Assembly: GCF_017939745.1 (NCBI RefSeq)
Contig: NZ_JAGKQQ010000002.1
Coordinates: 186,001-250,000 of the forward strand
DNA length: 64,000 bases
Direction: 5' to 3'
From: Gemmata palustris
GTDB lineage: Bacteria > Planctomycetota > Planctomycetia > Gemmatales > Gemmataceae
Part shown: positions 48,042 to 56,905 of the stretch, one piece after another
Layout: each line of letters starts with the position of its first letter
Numbering within the stretch: the stretch's first letter is position 1
Position numbers and translations under genes: made by a program
The notes under the pieces: model-generated
The model's input: the letters and a program-made list of their open reading frames with translations, nothing else
The model's database searches: none
Told to the model about the DNA's origin: nothing

Positions 48042-49247
48042 ATGTTACTTCGCTGCTTGGTCCCGACCGCGCTGGCGGCGGTCGTGTGCCTTTCGTTCAC
48101 GCCACCGGTGAGCGCGTGCCCGGGGTGCGGTCCGCCCTCCGGCCAGACACTCACGATGGAAGTCGCGCAGGCCGACTTCATCCTCTACGGCACGCTCGGC
48201 AACGCGAAGCCCGATCCGAAAGACCCGGGGTCCACGAAGGGCACCACCGACATCACCATCGACTCCATCGTGAAGGAGCACGCGCTGGTGAAGGACAAGA
48301 AGGTGTTCACGATCCCGCGGTTCGTTCCGCCGGACCCGAAGCCGTTCAAGTACATGGTGTTCTTCAACGTCGTGAACGGTGACGTGGACCCGTACCGCGG
48401 TGTGGTGGTGGGCACCGACAGCAAGTTGCCCGAATACGTGAAGGGCGCGCTGGCCGTGAAGCAGAAGGACACCGCGACCCGGCTCCGGTACTTCTTCGAC
48501 TACCTCGAATCGAACGAAATCGAGATCAGCGGCGACGCTTACAACGAGTTCGCGGTCGCGACCTACCAGGAAGTGTCGGAACTGGCGCCGAAGCTCCCGC
48601 CCGAGACGCTCCTAAAGTGGCTCAAAGACCCGAACACGCGGGCCTCGCGCCTGGGGCTGTACGGTCTGCTCGTCGGCCACTCCGGGAAGCCCGAGTACGC
48701 GAAGGAAATTCGCGCGCTGATGGACGCGCCCGAGAACAAGTTCAGCAGCGGGCTGGACGGGCTGCTGATGGGCTACATCCTGCTCGACAAAAAGAACGGG
48801 TACGAGTACCTGACGAAGCTGATCGCGGACAAGGACAAGGAGTTCCTCGTCAAGCACTCGGGGTTGAAGGCGCTGCGGTTCTTCTGGGAGTACCGCTCGG
48901 ACGTGCTGACGCGCCAACAGGTGCTCGACGGCATGGGCGTCCTCCTCGACCACCCGGACCTCGCGGACATGCCCATTGACGACCTGCGCAAGTGGAAGGC
49001 GTGGGAGATGAGCCCCGCGGTGCTGAAGCTGGCGGACAAGGAAACGCACAACACGTTGCCGATCAACAACCGGGCCATCCTGAAATTCGCACTGGCCGCG
49101 AGTTGGGCCGACCCGAAGAACGCCGCGGCCGCCGCGCACGTCGAGAAAGCGCGCAAGGACAACCCCGAGCGCGTGAAACTGGTCGAGGACCTGCTGAAGG
49201 ACGAAGTCAAGGTGGCCCCGAAGGCGCCGGAACCGCCGAAGAAGTGA
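48042..49247 (+). CDS. Secreted CxxC protein, paralogue 1 of tandem pair
   Basis: 401 residues from the ATG at 48042 (CGGAG upstream). Leader V-V-C-L-S-F-T-P-P-V-S-A with cut before C-P-G-C-G-P. The mature N-terminus thus starts with a C-x-x-C. The rest is helical with HEAT-like repeats (Y-F-F-D-Y-L-E-S, L-G-L-Y-G-L-L-V-G-H, G-L-D-G-L-L-M-G-Y-I-L-L-D-K-K-N-G) and ends in P-K-A-P-E-P-P-K-K. No enzyme motif. Second copy (49438-50586) follows. Probably periplasmic; the CxxC could bind metal or a thiol partner. Confidence 0.78.
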   Translation: MLLRCLVPTALAAVVCLSFTPPVSACPGCGPPSGQTLTMEVAQADFILYGTLGNAKPDPKDPGSTKGTTDITIDSIVKEHALVKDKKVFTIPRFVPPDPKPFKYMVFFNVVNGDVDPYRGVVVGTDSKLPEYVKGALAVKQKDTATRLRYFFDYLESNEIEISGDAYNEFAVATYQEVSELAPKLPPETLLKWLKDPNTRASRLGLYGLLVGHSGKPEYAKEIRALMDAPENKFSSGLDGLLMGYILLDKKNGYEYLTKLIADKDKEFLVKHSGLKALRFFWEYRSDVLTRQQVLDGMGVLLDHPDLADMPIDDLRKWKAWEMSPAVLKLADKETHNTLPINNRAILKFALAASWADPKNAAAAAHVEKARKDNPERVKLVEDLLKDEVKVAPKAPEPPKK

Positions 49248-49305
49248 ACGCGATCCGGGCACACGGGCGCTTGATTTTGAGCCCCGGATGGGGCGACCGA
49301 TAGTA

Positions 49306-49339
49306 GCCAGGGGTGGAGCGCAGCGCAACCCCTGGCGGG
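49306..49339. repeat. CCAGGGGT...ACCCCTGG palindrome, third copy
   Basis: Arms GCCAGGGGT/ACCCCTGGC (49306-49314/49328-49336) flank a 13-base loop. Related to the pair at 10640-10755. Confidence 0.65.
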
Positions 49340-49437
49340 TTGCCCGGCGCAATTTCCCCTTCCGCTGTCAGCGTTTCTCGGTGTATGAACGGCGGTCGGG
49401 TTCTTCCCGATCGCCGTTCGTCGTTTCGGGAGTTCAC

Positions 49438-50586
49438 ATGCTCCGCGTCCTCGTCGCTGTTGCCGCACTCTTACTCGCGGTCCCGCCCGCGCCCGCGTGT
49501 ACCTTCTGTGGCGAGAACGTGCGCACGCGACCCACTCTGCGTGTGCAGTACGCCCAGGCAAAAGCCGTACTACACGGGCAACTCAAGAACCCGCGCATCG
49601 ACCCGAAAACGGACGAGGGTTTCACCGATCTGAACATCGGCACGGCGCTGAAGGACGACCCGGCCCGTGGGAACCAGAACGTCATCGTTCTGCGGAGTTA
49701 TTTGCCGGTCGTCGGTGACACGCCGCCCGAATATCTCGTGTTTTGTGGCGTGTCCGACGGCAAACTCGCCGTAACTGGCGGGGCGCCTGCATCGGCCGCC
49801 GTGGTGGGGTACCTGAAGGGCGCGGTGAAGCTCGATGCGACCGATGCGCCCGCCCGCCTCGGCTACTTCTTCAAGCACCTCGGATCGGCGGACGCGGTCG
49901 TCGCGGCCGATGCGTTCGTGGAGTTCGCCCGCGCGAGCGATTCGGACATTGTGAAAGCCGCCAAACACTTCGATCCGGGCGTGCTGCGGAAGCTCATCGC
50001 GGACGAAAACGTGCCGGCCGAACGGCTGGGGGTGTTCGCGTTCCTGTTGGGTGCCAGTGGCGGTCGCGATGACGCCGCGTTCCTCGAAAAGCTGTTGAAG
50101 CAGTCCCCGGCGCCGGAGCGCGTGCGCGAGGCGTTCGGCGGGTTGCTCGCGGGCTACGTGCTGCTCGACGGCAAGAACGGCTGGCCGTTCACGACCTCAA
50201 CACTCGCCGACACCAACCAGTCGTACTCGGTGCGGCTCTCCACCCTCGGCACGGTGCGGTTCCTCCAGGCCACGCGCGGCAACGATTGCAAGGCCGAGGT
50301 TTTGAAGTGCTGTGCCGCGCTTCTGCCGGACGGCGATTTCGCCGACCAAGCGATCGAAGACCTGCGCCGGTGGGGGTGGTGGGACTTGAGCGCGGACGTG
50401 TTCGCACAGTTCGCCAAGCCCACGCACTCCGCGCCCATCGTCCGGCGCGGGATCGTTCGCTACGCGCTGAGCTGCCCCAACGAAGACGCCAAGAAGTTCG
50501 TCGCTTCCGTGAAGCAGACCGACCCGAAACTGGTCGCCGCGGTCGAGGAAATGCTGAAGCTGTACGAGCCGGCACCGAAGAAATAG
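49438..50586 (+). CDS. Secreted CxxC protein, paralogue 2 of tandem pair
   Basis: 382 residues (GGGAG upstream). Leader V-L-V-A-V-A-A-L-L-L-A-V-P-P-A-P-A followed by C-T-F-C-G-E. Colinear with its neighbour: the Y-F-F-K-H-L-G-S block, the L-L-A-G-Y-V-L-L-D-G-K-N-G-W motif (compare G-Y-I-L-L-D-K-K-N-G-Y) and the D-x-A-I-E-D-L-R-R-W versus I-D-D-L-R-K-W block, ending A-P-K-K. By-eye divergence is large, so the duplication is old. A palindrome and 190 bp separate the two. Confidence 0.78.
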   Translation: MLRVLVAVAALLLAVPPAPACTFCGENVRTRPTLRVQYAQAKAVLHGQLKNPRIDPKTDEGFTDLNIGTALKDDPARGNQNVIVLRSYLPVVGDTPPEYLVFCGVSDGKLAVTGGAPASAAVVGYLKGAVKLDATDAPARLGYFFKHLGSADAVVAADAFVEFARASDSDIVKAAKHFDPGVLRKLIADENVPAERLGVFAFLLGASGGRDDAAFLEKLLKQSPAPERVREAFGGLLAGYVLLDGKNGWPFTTSTLADTNQSYSVRLSTLGTVRFLQATRGNDCKAEVLKCCAALLPDGDFADQAIEDLRRWGWWDLSADVFAQFAKPTHSAPIVRRGIVRYALSCPNEDAKKFVASVKQTDPKLVAAVEEMLKLYEPAPKK

Positions 50587-50698
50587 GCCGCACATCACCG
50601 GGTCGCGAAACCAGTCATCCCAGCAGCAATTTATAGCTTTAACGTAGGCCGCTCGCGGATCGAGCGGCCCACACTCCGTTACCAACCTGGCCCAACCC

Positions 50699-52153
50699 GT
50701 GATTAACCTCCCGAAGACCCAATTCAACACGTCCTCCGAATCGCCCGAGAGCGTCCCCGCGGACTGGCTCGCGGTCGGCGTGTGGGCCGACCAGTCGTAC
50801 AGCGGACCGGCGGGCGCCGTCCTCGAAAAGTTGCGCGAGCGCGGCGACTTCGGCGCGAAGCCCCTCGAACTGGTACCCGTGCTGACCCCCACCGGCGTCG
50901 CGGCGAAGCGCTTGCTCTTCGTTGGATTGGGCAATCGTGCGGACGCGAAGCGCGCGACGCTACACGACGCGGCCGCCGCCGCCGCCCGGCACATCACCAC
51001 GAAGAAGACCGGGGCGGTCGCGTTCGTGGTGCCGGCGCCGGAATTCACGCTCGCGGCCGGGGTCGGTCTCGCACAGGGCGTTCAAGGGCCGGGGATTCGT
51101 AAGGCCGCGCCCACGCGGTTCGCACCGGAATCGCTTCTATTGGTCGGCGGGAACGGGACCGACATGCCCCGCGTGCGCGCGGAGGCACGGGCGCTATGGC
51201 TCGCGCGCGAGCTCGTGAACGCCCCGCCGCGCGAACTCTACCCCGAGACGTTCGCGACCGTCGCGGCCGATTCGGGACGCGCGGCCGGCTTCGATGTGGA
51301 AGTGTGGGACGAATCGCGCCTCGCGGCCGAGCGCATGGGCTCGCTCCTCGGCGTCGCGGAGGGCTCCCACCGCCCCGCGCGGTTGGCGATTCTGCGGTTC
51401 GCCGGTAAGCCTGGGGCGCCGGTGCTGGGGTTGGTCGGAAAGGGCGTCACGTTCGACAGCGGCGGGCTGTCGCTCAAGCCGAGCGACGGCATGGTGGACA
51501 TGAAGTGCGACATGGCCGGGGCCGCCGCGGTGCTCGCGGGCGTGCAGGCGATCGCGGAACTGAAGCTGCCCGTGAACGTGGTCGGGGTGCTCGCGCTCGT
51601 CGAAAACATGCCGAGCGGAACCGCGATGAAGCTCGGCGACGTGCTGACCGCTCGCAACGGCAAGACCATCGAAGTGCTGAACACGGACGCCGAGGGGCGG
51701 CTCATTCTCGCGGACGCGCTGTGCTTCGCCTCGGAGCAGACGAAGTTCCTGGTCGATTTCGCCACGCTTACCGGGGCGTGCATGGTGGCGCTCGGCACCG
51801 AGACCTCGGGCCTCATGGCGAACAACGACGGGTGGGCCGATCAGATCCTCGCCGCGGTGACACGAGCGGGCGAGCGGGCGTGGAAGCTGCCGATGGATTC
51901 GAGCTACGACGGCCTCATCAAGAGCAAGGTCGCGGACATGAGGAACACCGGCGGCGGGCGCTGGGCCGGGGCCATCGCGGGCGGGAAGTTTTTAGAACAG
52001 TTCGTCGGCGACGCGAAGTGGGTCCACCTCGATATCGCCGGCCCCTCGTTCGCGGAGGGCGATTCCGCCGCCCTCGACGCCGGCGGAACCGGCTGCATGG
52101 TCCGCGCGATCGTCGAAATGGCGCGCGGATTTGAAGCGACCGCGCCGGTGTAA
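50699..52153 (+). CDS. pepA: Leucyl aminopeptidase (M17)
   Basis: 484 residues with a GTG start. N-terminal macro-like domain (V-G-V-W-A-D-Q), C-terminal catalytic domain with the metal-binding K-G-V-T-F-D-S-G-G (Lys and Asp), M-K-C-D-M-A-G-A and the family signature N-T-D-A-E-G-R-L (D330, E332, R334). Releases N-terminal Leu and other residues from peptides in the cytoplasm; a hexameric two-zinc enzyme. Length and motifs match PepA/XerB-type proteins; DNA-binding function cannot be judged. Confidence 0.95.
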   Translation: MINLPKTQFNTSSESPESVPADWLAVGVWADQSYSGPAGAVLEKLRERGDFGAKPLELVPVLTPTGVAAKRLLFVGLGNRADAKRATLHDAAAAAARHITTKKTGAVAFVVPAPEFTLAAGVGLAQGVQGPGIRKAAPTRFAPESLLLVGGNGTDMPRVRAEARALWLARELVNAPPRELYPETFATVAADSGRAAGFDVEVWDESRLAAERMGSLLGVAEGSHRPARLAILRFAGKPGAPVLGLVGKGVTFDSGGLSLKPSDGMVDMKCDMAGAAAVLAGVQAIAELKLPVNVVGVLALVENMPSGTAMKLGDVLTARNGKTIEVLNTDAEGRLILADALCFASEQTKFLVDFATLTGACMVALGTETSGLMANNDGWADQILAAVTRAGERAWKLPMDSSYDGLIKSKVADMRNTGGGRWAGAIAGGKFLEQFVGDAKWVHLDIAGPSFAEGDSAALDAGGTGCMVRAIVEMARGFEATAPV

Positions 52154-52260
52154 CTCCGGCGGGTGCGAGAGCTTCCCCTCCAATTGGTTGCATCTCGTCA
52201 ATCGACGGGCTAGAAAACGGGTGGCCCTTTTCGCAGCGAATACCGCCACCCGAGCCTGAA

Positions 52261-54753
52261 ATGCCTTCCGACGGCCCCGATCCGACCAGCACGCGCGCGG
52301 ACGGCACGCCCGAAACCTCGCGCGGCAACCGGGGCGCTGAGGTCGCGGTCCACGAACCGGCCCCCGACGGCACGGTCGTGCAGGACAAGCCCCCGGTTTG
52401 GGTCCAGCCGCTGTCGGGCGCACACGGCTCGTCCGGCTCGGGGCCGTCGGGCCAAGCTTTTCACGAACTCGATCGCGAGATCGAGCGCCTCCAGACGGAC
52501 GGCGGCGACATCGCCGACGGGTACGCCCTGGTCCGCAAGCTCGGCTCCGGCTCGTTCGGCACGGTATGGGAGGCCGTGGACCGGCTCACCAACGAGCGCG
52601 TCGCGATCAAGTTCTTCACCGCGGGCGCTTCGGACTGGGAAAAGCTGCTCAGCGAGGTCGGGCTGCTCCAGGCCGTCGAGGGGTGCCGCGGGATCGTGAT
52701 CGTGAAGCAGGTGCGCCCCGGCGGGGACGGTCGGCGCCCGCTGTACGTCATGCAGCTCGCGAACGGCGGGTCGCTCGCCGAGTGGATCAAAACCGCCGGC
52801 GCGTTCCCGCCCCGCGAACGGGCGCGCCTCGCCACCGGGTTCTTCACCCGCGTCGCGCGCGCGATGGCGGCCGTTCACCGGCGCGGGATTCACCACTGCG
52901 ATCTGAAACCGCAAAACATCCTCTTGCACAGCCCGGAACCCGGCGCGGAACCGGAACCGCTGGTCGCGGACTTCGGGCAGGGGCACCTCGCCACCGACGA
53001 CACGCCCGCGCTGGGCACCTTCTTCTACATGCCGCCGGATCAGATTGATGCGGCGCAAGTCAGCACCCCGCCCGACACGCGCTGGGACGTGTACGCACTC
53101 GGCGCGGTGGCCCACGAGCTGCTCACCGGTTCGCCCCCGCGCCGCAGCCCCGAGCTGGCCGAGAAGATCAAAAAGGCGCCCAAACAGCTCCCCGCGAAGA
53201 TGGCGGTGTACCGCGAGGGCGTGTTCGCGGCCCCGCGCCCGAGCGCGCACCACAAACTCGTGGACCGGCAACTCGGCCGGATCATCGACCGGTGCCTGAG
53301 CCTCAACCCGGACACCCGGCCCCGCGACGCCGGCGCGCTGGTCGCGCTGCTCGACGCCCGGGCGCGCTGGCGCCGAACGCGGCCCGTATTAGCACTAGCG
53401 GCCGCCGCGACGCTGCTGGTGATCGGGTTGATAGCAGGTGTCGGTATCGCACTGGCGAACGCCGAAACCGACCGGATGAAGGGCGATGTGACGGCCGAGG
53501 TGAGCAGCAGTCTCGCGCGAACGGCCGGGTACGGCGCCCCGGCCATCGAGGACCGGCTCCAGCGCCACATCGCGCAAGCGGAACGGATCGCGTTCGAGCG
53601 CCCGCCCGCCGTTGCCGCGGCCCTCGACCGTTTGGGGCGCGGAACTCACGGCCCGACCTGGAACCCGGGCACAGCGGCCCCCGCCGACTTCGAGACGTGC
53701 CAAAAGTGGTTGACGGTCACCCAGGAGGACCGGCTCGCCCGGCTGCGGCGCGGGGACAGCGCGGTCCCGCTGAGGCTGGTTCTGGTTGCCGATTCGGGCA
53801 CCCCCGGTCGGTCCCGCGGGTACTTCCTCGTTCGCGCGCACCCGGACGGAAAAATCGAGACCCACCGGAACGCGGACACGCCCGCCGTGTTCACCCACGA
53901 TTTTTCGTACCGCGACTACTTCCACGCACGCGGCCACCAGACGGACGAAATCGGCCAACCGCACGCCCCGGTCCGCGCGACTCACATCAGCGAACCGTAC
54001 CGCTCGACCGGCGACGATCGGACCGCGGACGGTCAGGTGCTCACGCGCCCGTGGAAGGTCGACGTCGCCACCCCGATCTGGGACAACACCGAGGCCCGTC
54101 GGCGCGTCGTGGGGTTACTGATTCTCGGGTTGAATCTCGAGCGCGACCTGGCCCCCCTTCTCGAACCGGCCGACCTCGGCGCTACGGGGAGCCAGCGTTT
54201 GGGGATCGGGCGCCGGGTGAAGGTGGTACTCATCGACCACCGCGACCAGTGGGTGTGGCACCCGGACTGCAAGCAGCGGTTGATCGAGGACCGCCCCGAC
54301 GGGCTCCCGCACAACTACCGGGCCCTGGCCCGTACCCACGGCGCGAGCGCCGATCAGACGTGCCCGTGGGACCGCGTCCCCGCACCCGCGGCGGGCACGG
54401 GGCGTCGGTACGGGTTCGCCGAGAGCGCGGACTACATCGACTTCGTCGAGGCCGAGCGCGCCGACGCCGAGGCGAACACGGACCCGGAAATCGCCTGCTT
54501 CACGCGGTTCAACCCCTACGCACAAAGCCGTTACGGGGAGGACGACCCGACCACCGAACCCGGGCACCCGCGCAAGTGGGTGCTCGTCGCCCAGGTCGAC
54601 AAGCGCCTCGCGCTCGCGCCCCTCACGGACCTGGAGCGCAAGTTGGTGGCCATCGGCGCGGGCGCGGGCGGCGCGCTGGTCCTTCTCGCGCTCGTGCTCT
54701 GGGGCTGGCTCGTCCGAGTTCTTCGCCGATTGGAGTTCGCGTCTCATGGCTGA
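52261..54753 (+). CDS. Ser/Thr protein kinase with extracytoplasmic Cache-like sensor
   Basis: 830 residues. Residues 1-85 are a Pro/Gly-rich N-terminus, 88-350 the kinase: G-S-G-S-F-G-T-V loop, K117, H-C-D214 (Cys in place of Arg of HRD, Asp kept) and D237-F-G. A first membrane helix at about 378-400 (L-L-V-I-G-L-I-A-G-V-G-I), an extracytoplasmic region 401-795 with Cache-like strands (Y-F-L-V-R-A-H-P-D-G-K, Y-R-D-Y-F-H-A-R-G) and a second helix at about 796-815 follow; Cache ligands are usually amino acids or organic acids. The gene overlaps the next gene by 8 bp, so kinase and FHA-cyclase are translationally coupled. Start at 52261 lacks a strong ribosome site. Confidence 0.9.
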   Translation: MPSDGPDPTSTRADGTPETSRGNRGAEVAVHEPAPDGTVVQDKPPVWVQPLSGAHGSSGSGPSGQAFHELDREIERLQTDGGDIADGYALVRKLGSGSFGTVWEAVDRLTNERVAIKFFTAGASDWEKLLSEVGLLQAVEGCRGIVIVKQVRPGGDGRRPLYVMQLANGGSLAEWIKTAGAFPPRERARLATGFFTRVARAMAAVHRRGIHHCDLKPQNILLHSPEPGAEPEPLVADFGQGHLATDDTPALGTFFYMPPDQIDAAQVSTPPDTRWDVYALGAVAHELLTGSPPRRSPELAEKIKKAPKQLPAKMAVYREGVFAAPRPSAHHKLVDRQLGRIIDRCLSLNPDTRPRDAGALVALLDARARWRRTRPVLALAAAATLLVIGLIAGVGIALANAETDRMKGDVTAEVSSSLARTAGYGAPAIEDRLQRHIAQAERIAFERPPAVAAALDRLGRGTHGPTWNPGTAAPADFETCQKWLTVTQEDRLARLRRGDSAVPLRLVLVADSGTPGRSRGYFLVRAHPDGKIETHRNADTPAVFTHDFSYRDYFHARGHQTDEIGQPHAPVRATHISEPYRSTGDDRTADGQVLTRPWKVDVATPIWDNTEARRRVVGLLILGLNLERDLAPLLEPADLGATGSQRLGIGRRVKVVLIDHRDQWVWHPDCKQRLIEDRPDGLPHNYRALARTHGASADQTCPWDRVPAPAAGTGRRYGFAESADYIDFVEAERADAEANTDPEIACFTRFNPYAQSRYGEDDPTTEPGHPRKWVLVAQVDKRLALAPLTDLERKLVAIGAGAGGALVLLALVLWGWLVRVLRRLEFASHG

Positions 54754-56662
54754 CCTGGAAGCACTGACCCGCATCGAACCGAGCGCGGCCACCGGGTCCA
54801 GCGTGATGTCCGTCCCGGGCCAGTACAGTTGGCGCTACACGCTGCCCGAGAACCGGGTCCTCAAGCTCGGCAGCGAATCGAAGGAGTGCGACTGGGCCGT
54901 GCCCGAGGACCGCATGATCTCGCGGTTCCACGCGACCCTGGAGTGGACCGGAGCGGCCCTCGTGGTCGCGCGGCGCGGGGTCATTCTGCCCGACTACCCG
55001 AACAAGCCCGGCAACCAGATCTGGTTCCGCAACAAGCCGGTCGAGCGGTGCGAGGTGGGGCCGGGCGAGTGGTTCGTCATCGGCCAGACCCGGTTCACCC
55101 TGCGCGGCGACTCCGACGCGGACCCGGACGCCCCGTTGGACGCGACCATCGTGCAGCGCCAGGAGGAGCGCAGCCGGGCCGAGCTAGAAAACGTCACGTT
55201 CACCAACCCGGGAATGCTTCTCAAGGCGCTGGAGCAGCTCCCCGCGTACCTGAAGGTGGTCGCGAGCGAACCCGCGCTGTTCAAGCAGATGCTCAAGGTC
55301 GCCGTCGCCGCACTACCGAAGGCGGACGCCGCCGCGATCGTGCGGATTCCGCCGGACTGCCCGATCGGGGACTTGCGCGTCACGGTCATCGAACAGAACG
55401 TCCGCAACCCGAACGTCGGTGCCGTTGGGGAGTTCGTGCCGTCGCGCAAACTGGTGCGCCGGGTCGTGTGCCAGCAGCGGAAGAGCTGCCTGCACGTCTG
55501 GTCCACGGACCCGTCCGACTTCACCCAGGGTGGGAGCTCGGACCACAACCTCACGCTGGGGGTGTTGCACCAACAAGGGGCGACCCCGTGGGCCATCTGC
55601 ACCCCGTTCCAGGACGGCTCCCAGCACGCACTGTATGTGAGCGGGCGGCTCACCAACCGGAACCCGCTCGAACCCAAACCCGACGCGGCCTACCTCACCG
55701 AGTACCAGAAGTTCATCGAGATCCTGGTGGGGTTGCTCGAATCGACGCGCCGGACGCTCCGACTGGCGCGGCAGGTCGCGGTCACGAAGGAGGCGTGGCC
55801 CAGTAACCTCCGCAAGTATCTGGACGACCCCGAAAAACTGGAGGCGCTGCTCAAGACCCCGCAGGAACAGGACGTGACCGTGCTGTTCTGCGACCTCCGG
55901 GGGTTCAGCGGGTTCGCGGAGGAGCACGGCGAGAGCCTGTCGAGTGCGTGGCGCGAGGTGCAATCGGCCCTCGACACGATGAGCGGCGCGGTGACCGAGA
56001 AGGGCGGCGTCGTGGCCGGGTTCCGCGGCGACGCGGTGCTCGGGTTCTGGGGCTGGCCGGAAAAGCACCCCGATCAGATCGAGCGCGCGGCCGAGGCCGC
56101 GCTGCGCATCTACGAGCGCCTCTCGGGGCGCATGGTGCAGCGCCGGTGCGGGCTCGGCATTACCCACGGGCGGGCGCTGGCCGGGCGCCTGGGCGCGCAC
56201 GATCTGGCGGTGGTCGACCTCTACGGCCCGGTGGTGAACCTCGCGTTCCGTCTGGAAGAGATGACGAAGGCCTACGGCGTGGGGATCGTGGTGAGCGGCG
56301 AGGTCGCGGCGAAGCTGCAAACCGCCGACCCGATGAACCGGCGCTGGCGGCTGCGCGGGCTCGGTACGGTCCGCCCGCGCGGGATGAAGAAACCACTGAC
56401 GGCCCACGAGCTCTCGCCGATCAGCCCCGTAACGAGCGCCGAGTCGTGGGTCACGAGCGACACCTACGAGGCCAACCTCGCGCTCTGGTCCGCAGCGGTC
56501 GAGAAGTTCGTGCGGGGCGCGTGGGCCGAAGCAAACGACGACCTGGACGGCCTGTTCGCCGACGACCCAGCCGCGAAATGTTTCGTGCGCCACATGAAAC
56601 GGCACAACGGCCGGAAGCCGGCCGACTGGGACGGGGCGTTCACCCCGCGTGCGGAAGAGTAA
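54746..56662 (+). CDS. FHA - GAF-like - class III nucleotidyl cyclase
   Basis: 638 residues. FHA domain about 20-130 (L-K-L-G-S-E, M-I-S-R-F-H-A-T-L-E); a middle region about 165-360 predicted as sensor-like helix/sheet (GAF-like, not certain); cyclase about 370-560 with V-T-V-L-F-C-D383-L-R-G-F-S and F-R-G-D429-A-V-L-G-F-W-G, the two metal-binding Asp, then V-N-L-A-F-R-L-E-E near 497. Cyclase substrate (ATP or GTP) cannot be read. Overlap with the sensor kinase suggests that the kinase phosphorylates Thr, the FHA reads it, and cAMP or cGMP is produced. Confidence 0.92.
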   Translation: MADLEALTRIEPSAATGSSVMSVPGQYSWRYTLPENRVLKLGSESKECDWAVPEDRMISRFHATLEWTGAALVVARRGVILPDYPNKPGNQIWFRNKPVERCEVGPGEWFVIGQTRFTLRGDSDADPDAPLDATIVQRQEERSRAELENVTFTNPGMLLKALEQLPAYLKVVASEPALFKQMLKVAVAALPKADAAAIVRIPPDCPIGDLRVTVIEQNVRNPNVGAVGEFVPSRKLVRRVVCQQRKSCLHVWSTDPSDFTQGGSSDHNLTLGVLHQQGATPWAICTPFQDGSQHALYVSGRLTNRNPLEPKPDAAYLTEYQKFIEILVGLLESTRRTLRLARQVAVTKEAWPSNLRKYLDDPEKLEALLKTPQEQDVTVLFCDLRGFSGFAEEHGESLSSAWREVQSALDTMSGAVTEKGGVVAGFRGDAVLGFWGWPEKHPDQIERAAEAALRIYERLSGRMVQRRCGLGITHGRALAGRLGAHDLAVVDLYGPVVNLAFRLEEMTKAYGVGIVVSGEVAAKLQTADPMNRRWRLRGLGTVRPRGMKKPLTAHELSPISPVTSAESWVTSDTYEANLALWSAAVEKFVRGAWAEANDDLDGLFADDPAAKCFVRHMKRHNGRKPADWDGAFTPRAEE

Positions 56663-56680
56663 AGCCAAACACACAAGAAC

Positions 56681-56702
56681 GCACAGGGCTCCCGCCCTGT
56701 GC
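56681..56702. repeat. GCACAGGG...CCCTGTGC repeat, copy 2
   Basis: Identical 22 bases to 30969-30990 in the palindromic core, again followed by TAC and a GGCCCCGCCGGGGC-type dyad; lies 18 bp after the cyclase stop. The 243-bp gap to the sigma gene holds nothing else recognised. Confidence 0.75.
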
Positions 56703-56905
56703 TACAAACGCCGGCCCCGCCGGGGCGGAAAGGCACTGAGGATTCTGGTCTTCGCCCTGGAGAGGCTCCCTTTTGTAACGCAGGCGGAAACCGAACGCAC
56801 GGTGCTTCCGCCCTGTGCATTTTTGTGCTCACCGCCATTTTTCGGGGAGCGATGCGCACTTTGAAGGCAGTTACTCATCAGTGACGCCCGGCGAGCCCTC
56901 AGCGT

